A stretch of 7,751 nucleotides of DNA from Trebonia sp. (GTDB lineage Bacteria > Actinomycetota > Actinomycetes > Streptosporangiales > Streptosporangiaceae). Numbering within the stretch: the stretch's first letter is position 1; the number at the start of each line of letters is the position of its first letter. Position numbers and translations under genes: made by a program. This document shows, one piece after another, positions 4,303 to 7,751 of the stretch. Location of the stretch: contig JASHPP010000698.1 in NCBI GenBank assembly GCA_030038035.1, positions 1 through 7,751 of the forward strand. The letters are read 5' to 3'. The notes beneath the pieces were generated by a model that saw only the letters and a program-made list of their open reading frames with translations, ran no database searches and was not told the origin of the DNA.

Positions 4303-6432
4303 CTAGGTGGCCAGGTAGAGGGTGTGAATCCGGGCGCTCCGGTCGGTCGCGGTGACCACGTCGGCGAAGGCCCGGAACAGCGCGAGCAGGTTGTCGCCGT
4401 ACCCGAACACGCCGTCCGCGTGGGACCAGCCAGAGGCCAGCAGGAGGCCGCCGTCGGTGGCGCCGTCCGGGCCGGACGGTCCCAGCCCGGTGACGCGCCG
4501 CACGTTCACTTCCCAGAACCAGGCCTGCGAGCTGCTGATGCCCTTCATCCGGTGGTCCCAGACCAGGTCGTTGGCCGCGAAGCGCAGGTACGGCAGCGCC
4601 TTGTCGCTGTCGTTGTGCAGCAGGCCGCACCGGCGGGAGGTGAAGGTGTGCCGGTTGGTGGGCTGGCCGTTCCGCCCGAATATGGGCTTGACCCGCTTGA
4701 ACGTGCTCACCCAGTCGGCGGCCTGCCCCGCCCGAAGCACGTAGTCGGCAGGCTCCGGGGAGACCACGAGGACGCCGACCGGGTACCAGCGGCCCGCGGC
4801 CACCGGCACCATCGGCGCCACCGCGGAGCGGTTCCAGTGCTCCACCCACAGGCCCGGCTGCCGGTCCTTCAGCCGCTCGCCTGAGGCCACCGACCATGCC
4901 TGCTGCGTCACGGAGGCCAGTCGGTTCACGTGCTCGCCGATGAGGGTACACAGCGCGGGCTCGGTCTCCTTCAGGTTCAGCCCGATCCGTTCCAGGCAGC
5001 GCAGCGCGGCGCGGTAGCTGCGTTCCAGCTCGACGGGCGGCAGGCCCGCGGGCAGATAGATGCAGAGCTGGCTGCCCCCGCCCGTGCGCCGCAGAATGAC
5101 CGAGCCGGAGTCGAAGGGCCGGCCGCCCGCCAGGCTGGCCACGCACAGGTCGTCGCCGTAACCCCGGCTGGCCCGGAAGTAGCCGCGGCCCATCGCGTCC
5201 GCCACCGCACCCGCGGCCTGGGCGGGCAGGTCCAGCGGGGCACACCCGTCTGCGGGCACGCCCCCGAGAAAGTCGTGCCGGAACGGCGAATCGTCGTTGT
5301 CCGGGTATCCGGGCACGCCGTACGGCATGGCGGTGACCAGGCCTTCGGTGTACGGCGGTCCCTCGCCGAGGTGCAAGTGCACTCCGGAGGCCAGAGCCTC
5401 GGTCACGGCCGCCCGCGTCTGGGCCAGCAGCCCGGCGCTCCGGACCTCGTTGTTGCCCCGCCGGTACTGCGGCACCTCGATCAGCGCGGTGCCGTCGTCG
5501 CCGACCGTGTACTTCATCTGCCAGTCGTAGGCAAAGGTCAGGTCGGGCTTGGGCGCGCCGCAGATCAGGATCGTCGTCCCGGCGTGCTGGATCACGTTGG
5601 CGCGCAGCAGCGAGTGCTGCATCGATCCGTACATCTGACTCGCCGTGACCAGGCCCCCGGCCAGGTGACTGGAGGAGTTGTAACCCGTGTCGGTGGCCAG
5701 CAGCGCGCGCAGGCCGGCCAGGCCGGTGACCTCGTTCCGGGTCAGGAACGGGAACTGGGCCGCGATCTCGGTGATCCAGTTCCCGGCCCGGGTGCGCATG
5801 GGCTCGGTCAGGGCCTCGCCCCGGCCCTCCGGCTCGGCTACGGCCGGCTGGAACTGCACCGCCGGCTCATACCGCGCTGACTGGTGCTGCGCCTGGTCCG
5901 GAGCCGCGTCCGGCTCGGCCGGGCCGGACGGCTGGCCCTGACCGGCCGGCCCGGATTCGTCCACGCTGATCGCCGCGTGCACGTTCTCCAGAAGGCTCTC
6001 ATAGAACGACCGGTGCAGCAGCTTTCCGTCGCCGTTGATGACCCATTTGACCAGGGCCAAGCCGACGGTGTTCCCGCCCGCTGGATAGGACAGCCTGGCC
6101 GCCCACACCCCTGCGTGGACAGTCACCCGGTTGGCCAGGATCGGCTCCGGCTGCTGCCCGAACCCGATCAGCACCTGGCGCATCTCCGGATGCGGCGAGA
6201 CGTAATAGTGCAAGCTCCTGGGGTCCGACAGGCTGGCTGCCCACTTGCCCAGCCGGGTCCTGGCGTTGGCCTGGTTCGCCTCGATGCGGTTAGTGACTCC
6301 GGCGTTCGCCGCACCGCAGAAGGCCTGCACCGCCGCCACCACCTCGTCGAAGGACAGCCGGGTCGACGTGAACACCTCGGCCGCGAGCTTGGCGTTGCTG
6401 CGCCTGCGGATTGACTTCTCAATGACTCCCAT
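4303..6432 (-). CDS. 709-aa two-part protein of unknown function
   Basis: I do not recognise this protein. It appears to have three parts. An N-terminal region (about 1-155) begins basic (KSIRRRSNAK) and continues as a mixed alpha/beta stretch. A disordered-looking linker (about 156-212) is rich in Pro, Ala, Gln and Glu. A C-terminal region of about 500 residues ends in LYLAT. The large region has possible alpha/beta segments, e.g. TTILICGAPKPDLTF (286-300), GSVILRR (443-449) and WYPVGVLVVSPEPADYVLRA (549-568). It also has a His/Arg/Trp-rich stretch at 593-640 (RHTFTSRRCGLLHN, NDLVWDHRMKGISSSQAWFW). No signal peptide, transmembrane helix, Walker motif or known catalytic motif is visible, so it is probably cytoplasmic. 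The ATG at 6430-6432 has GAGGGG 5 bases upstream and overlaps the 3' end of the preceding small membrane-protein gene by 14 bp, implying translational coupling. The frame is intact with GC-biased third positions throughout, which supports a real gene. Confidence 0.85.
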   Translation of the reverse strand: MGVIEKSIRRRSNAKLAAEVFTSTRLSFDEVVAAVQAFCGAANAGVTNRIEANQANARTRLGKWAASLSDPRSLHYYVSPHPEMRQVLIGFGQQPEPILANRVTVHAGVWAARLSYPAGGNTVGLALVKWVINGDGKLLHRSFYESLLENVHAAISVDESGPAGQGQPSGPAEPDAAPDQAQHQSARYEPAVQFQPAVAEPEGRGEALTEPMRTRAGNWITEIAAQFPFLTRNEVTGLAGLRALLATDTGYNSSSHLAGGLVTASQMYGSMQHSLLRANVIQHAGTTILICGAPKPDLTFAYDWQMKYTVGDDGTALIEVPQYRRGNNEVRSAGLLAQTRAAVTEALASGVHLHLGEGPPYTEGLVTAMPYGVPGYPDNDDSPFRHDFLGGVPADGCAPLDLPAQAAGAVADAMGRGYFRASRGYGDDLCVASLAGGRPFDSGSVILRRTGGGSQLCIYLPAGLPPVELERSYRAALRCLERIGLNLKETEPALCTLIGEHVNRLASVTQQAWSVASGERLKDRQPGLWVEHWNRSAVAPMVPVAAGRWYPVGVLVVSPEPADYVLRAGQAADWVSTFKRVKPIFGRNGQPTNRHTFTSRRCGLLHNDSDKALPYLRFAANDLVWDHRMKGISSSQAWFWEVNVRRVTGLGPSGPDGATDGGLLLASGWSHADGVFGYGDNLLALFRAFADVVTATDRSARIHTLYLAT

Positions 6433-6577
6433 GACCGCCCCTCGTCGGCGGCGTAGCCGACCATTTGCTCGTGACCTCCAGGCGCCGCTTCCGCTGCTTG
6501 TACATCGAGCGGCCGAAACCGATGGCCAGCGCGCTGCCGCACACCACCACCAGCACGATGGCGAGACCCAGGCTCAT
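6419..6577 (-). CDS. Small single-pass membrane protein (52 aa)
   Basis: A 52-aa protein with one obvious transmembrane helix at residues 2-22 (SLGLAIVLVVVCGSALAIGFG). A strongly basic stretch follows (MYKQRKRRLE, 25-34), and then a polar tail rich in Thr, Gly and His. By the positive-inside rule the N-terminus faces out and the basic tail faces the cytoplasm. The ATG at 6575-6577 is chosen because GGGAG stands 7 bases upstream and the hydrophobic helix begins at once. The same frame is open to 6745, but that extension is an Arg/Pro-rich shadow. Its 3' end overlaps the start of the 709-aa gene by 14 bp, so the two are probably co-translated, and it may recruit that protein to the membrane (inference). 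No family recognised. Confidence 0.7.
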   Translation of the reverse strand: MSLGLAIVLVVVCGSALAIGFGRSMYKQRKRRLEVTSKWSATPPTRGGHGSH

Positions 6578-6602
6578 CTGACGACTCCCGTTCCCCGGCC
6601 GG

Positions 6603-6764
6603 TCAGGCTTCGGGCCAGGTCGGCCGGGCCGGGCCTGGCGGAGGCGGCGGCGGGGCCCAGGCGACCGGGCGCTCGGGCGCAGCCGGACCGGTCGGCGGCG
6701 GCTCCCCCGGGTTCGCGCCTGCCGTCCCGCCGGGCCTGCGGTCACGGGGCACGCTACCCGCCAT
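6603..6764 (-). CDS. Possible proline-rich small protein (53 aa or longer)
   Basis: An open frame ends in TGA at 6603-6605, 25 bp before the 52-aa membrane-protein gene and on the same strand. From the ATG at 6762-6764 it encodes 53 residues very rich in Pro, Gly and Ala, including PPPPPPGPARPTWPEA at the C-terminus. Starts at 6857 or 6860 would add about 32 residues with more ordinary composition. No start has a recognisable ribosome-binding site, and high-GC DNA easily produces proline-rich frames, so this is a tentative gene. If real it would be the first gene of the cassette with the membrane protein and the 709-aa protein. Confidence 0.3.
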   Translation of the reverse strand: MAGSVPRDRRPGGTAGANPGEPPPTGPAAPERPVAWAPPPPPPGPARPTWPEA

Positions 6765-7017
6765 GCATTTCGCAGTTATGACGGCCGATGTGGGCGGCGG
6801 GTTTACAAATCGGGAAAGGTCCGGCAAACCGCTATCGGTACGAAAAGGCTTTGCCATCATGGCCGGCCAGCTGGCGCCCGGGCAGCCCGGACGCGGTGGT
6901 GCGCTGCCCGCCGTCTGCGAGACCGCCCCTCGAGGCCGTGCGGCGCCGTTACTGTTACCACCCTGAGATCGGGGTAAGAACTGTGGCCGTAGGGGTGTCT
7001 GTTACTCAGGAGACTTC
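6765..7017. other. Divergent intergenic region, probable promoters
   Basis: About 250 bp between the minus-strand cassette and the + strand DUF1269-like gene. The stretch 6766-6860 is noticeably richer in A and T than the rest of the window (with GTTTACAAATC and TACGAAAAGG) and is the likeliest place for the promoter of the minus-strand cassette. I cannot single out hexamers. Closer to the + strand gene are three GTTAC repeats (6948-6952, 6954-6958, 7001-7005) and GGGGTAAG (6971-6978). GTTA, 14 bases, then GGGTAA loosely resembles actinobacterial SigB-type stress promoters, but one position in each element deviates from the consensus. No RNA gene or further coding sequence can be supported, apart from a possible N-terminal extension of the proline-rich ORF up to 6860. 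Confidence 0.4.
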
Positions 7018-7431
7018 ATGGCAGAGAAGAAGCCGATGCTTATGTACGCCGCATCCTACGAGAGCGTTCAGGCCGCGCTGTCGGCGCTGACCGCCATCGA
7101 GCAGCTGCGCAAGGACGAGATGATCGGCTCGTACGACGCGGCGGTGATCGATAAGGAGAACGGCAAGCCGCACATCGTCAAGCGGATGGACCGCCCGCGC
7201 ATGCACGTCATTCCCGAGGCACTGGGCGGCGGGACATTGCCGAGGAAAGAGCTCAAAGAGGCGGCTCAGCAGCTCACCGCCGATCAGGCAGGGCTGATCG
7301 CGGTCGGCGAGCCAACGATCGAACAGGCGGTCAGCCAGGCGCTGGCGAGCGCCGCGAAGGTGGTAAAGCGCTCTGTAGACGCGACCACCGACGAAATCAC
7401 CAGCGAGCTGCAGGAAGCGCTCAAGAGCTAG
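7018..7431 (+). CDS. DUF1269-like protein without the membrane segment
   Basis: A 137-aa soluble protein. The N-terminal half (MYAASYESVQAALSALTAIE... SYDAAVIDKENGKPHIVKR) matches the pattern I know from DUF1269-type proteins: a beta strand, a helix carrying an averaging 'AxxALxAL' pattern, then DAAVIxKxxxGKxHI. The C-terminal half (LTADQAGLIAVGEPTIEQAVSQAL, then VDATTDEITSELQEAL) matches the family's end. What is missing is the hydrophobic Gly-rich segment that usually lies between them. Here a short linker (about residues 60-85, HVIPEALGGGTLPRKELKEA) takes its place. Function of the family is not established. The ATG at 7018-7020 has AGGAG with 6-base spacing, a strong site. Convergent with the dehydrogenase gene, sharing CTAG at the ends. 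Family assignment is from memory of the pattern. Confidence 0.75.
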   Translation: MAEKKPMLMYAASYESVQAALSALTAIEQLRKDEMIGSYDAAVIDKENGKPHIVKRMDRPRMHVIPEALGGGTLPRKELKEAAQQLTADQAGLIAVGEPTIEQAVSQALASAAKVVKRSVDATTDEITSELQEALKS

Positions 7432-7751
7432 CCCCGCTGGCCGAACCGCTCGTCGATCGCGGCGAGCTTGCGTTCGACGGTGGCTTGGGCGGCCGTCCGC
7501 ACGCTGACCCCGTGCTGGCCGGCGTCGGCCAGCATGTCGGTGACCATGCGGCGCATCGAGTCGCGGACCTTGCGCTCGGCCTGCGCGGCGTCGGCGCCGA
7601 TGTCCCCGAACAGCGTCCACCACCACCAGGCGTTGGTCGCCGAGTTGGCGACGAAGTCGGGGATCACCTGGACGCCGCGGGCGGACAGCCCGGCTTCGGC
7701 CGCGGGCAGGGTGGGCATGTTGGCGGCCTCGACCACGAAGCGGGCGGTGAC
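7428..7751 (-). CDS. Glu/Leu/Phe/Val dehydrogenase family protein, C-terminal 107 residues (5' end outside window)
   Basis: NAD(P)-dependent oxidative deaminase of amino acids (glutamate dehydrogenase-like), interconverting glutamate and 2-oxoglutarate plus ammonia if it follows the main family. The visible part begins inside the nucleotide-binding domain: FVVEAANMPTLPAAEAGLSARGVQVIPDFVANS corresponds to the family pattern v-v-E-x-A-N-x-P-t-t-P-e-A...G-i-x-v-x-P-D-x-x-a-N. Next comes ATNAWWWWTLFGDI, where classical enzymes have a glycine-rich AGGV stretch followed by SYFEW. A long C-terminal helix follows (AERKVRDSMRRMVTDML... TVERKLAAIDERF). Substrate specificity cannot be judged because the catalytic lysine domain is outside the window. 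The stop codon TAG uses 7428-7430, overlapping the stop of the convergent gene. Confidence 0.85.
   Translation of the reverse strand, partial: VTARFVVEAANMPTLPAAEAGLSARGVQVIPDFVANSATNAWWWWTLFGDIGADAAQAERKVRDSMRRMVTDMLADAGQHGVSVRTAAQATVERKLAAIDERFGQRG

Noticed and set aside
4292..5245. 317-codon minus-strand frame inside the 709-aa gene
   Set aside because: Extremely Gly/Arg/Pro/Ala-rich alternative frame of the same strand. It is a shadow of the 709-aa gene.
4930..5880. 316-codon + strand open frame antisense to the 709-aa gene
   Set aside because: Gln/Arg/Gly/Val-rich with no recognisable domain. The minus-strand frame has better starts, ribosome-binding sites and protein-like composition.
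6578..6745. 56-codon Arg/Pro-rich extension of the small membrane protein
   Set aside because: The internal ATG at 6575-6577 has a well-placed GGGAG and directly precedes the transmembrane helix. The extension looks like a shadow frame.
6765..7017. CRISPR array, riboswitch or small RNA in the divergent spacer
   Set aside because: No regular repeats with unique spacers, and no recognisable conserved aptamer or terminator structure.

Overview
The window is high-GC DNA with strong G/C preference at codon third positions. It uses GTG as well as ATG starts and carries the gene order tRNA-Met, rpmG, hadA-like, hadB-like, murB. That order is the actinomycete arrangement next to secE/nusG, known from Streptomyces and, in part, Mycobacterium. 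The host is therefore very probably a filamentous or related actinomycete (Actinomycetota). The sequence does not let me name a genus.

Left part (1-3165) is core chromosome. The 3' two-thirds of an adenosine deaminase gene (+ strand) runs tail-to-tail into a minus-strand operon. Read 5' to 3', that operon is tRNA-Met(CAU), rpmG (ribosomal protein L33, zinc-binding form), a non-catalytic MaoC/HadA-like subunit, a catalytic MaoC/HadB-like hydratase, and murB (UDP-N-acetylenolpyruvoylglucosamine reductase). The protein genes are spaced 16, 15 and -4 bp, so they are almost certainly co-transcribed, with murB translationally coupled through a GTGA stop/start overlap.

Middle part (3166-6764) is accessory in character. 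The spacer behind the tRNA carries two near-identical copies of a DnaA-box-containing 13-mer and two copies of CAGGGCAT. Next comes a 264-aa protein with visibly relaxed codon use and a plausible Cys-His-Asp (papain-like) active site. Then comes a minus-strand cassette: a doubtful proline-rich small ORF, a 52-aa single-pass membrane protein, and a 709-aa two-part protein that I cannot assign to any family. The 52-aa and 709-aa genes overlap by 14 bp. This cassette is the part of the window most likely to hold undescribed biology.

Right part (6765-7751): a spacer of about 250 bp probably holds divergent promoters. It is followed by a + strand gene for a DUF1269-like protein that lacks the family's usual hydrophobic glycine-rich segment. 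Convergent to it, sharing a CTAG that encodes both stop codons, is the C-terminal end of a Glu/Leu/Phe/Val dehydrogenase family protein, with a run of four tryptophans where classical glutamate dehydrogenases have a glycine-rich nucleotide-binding segment.

The conserved operon links translation (tRNA-Met, L33), acyl-chain dehydration and cell-wall precursor synthesis. I see no mobile element, CRISPR array or rRNA gene.
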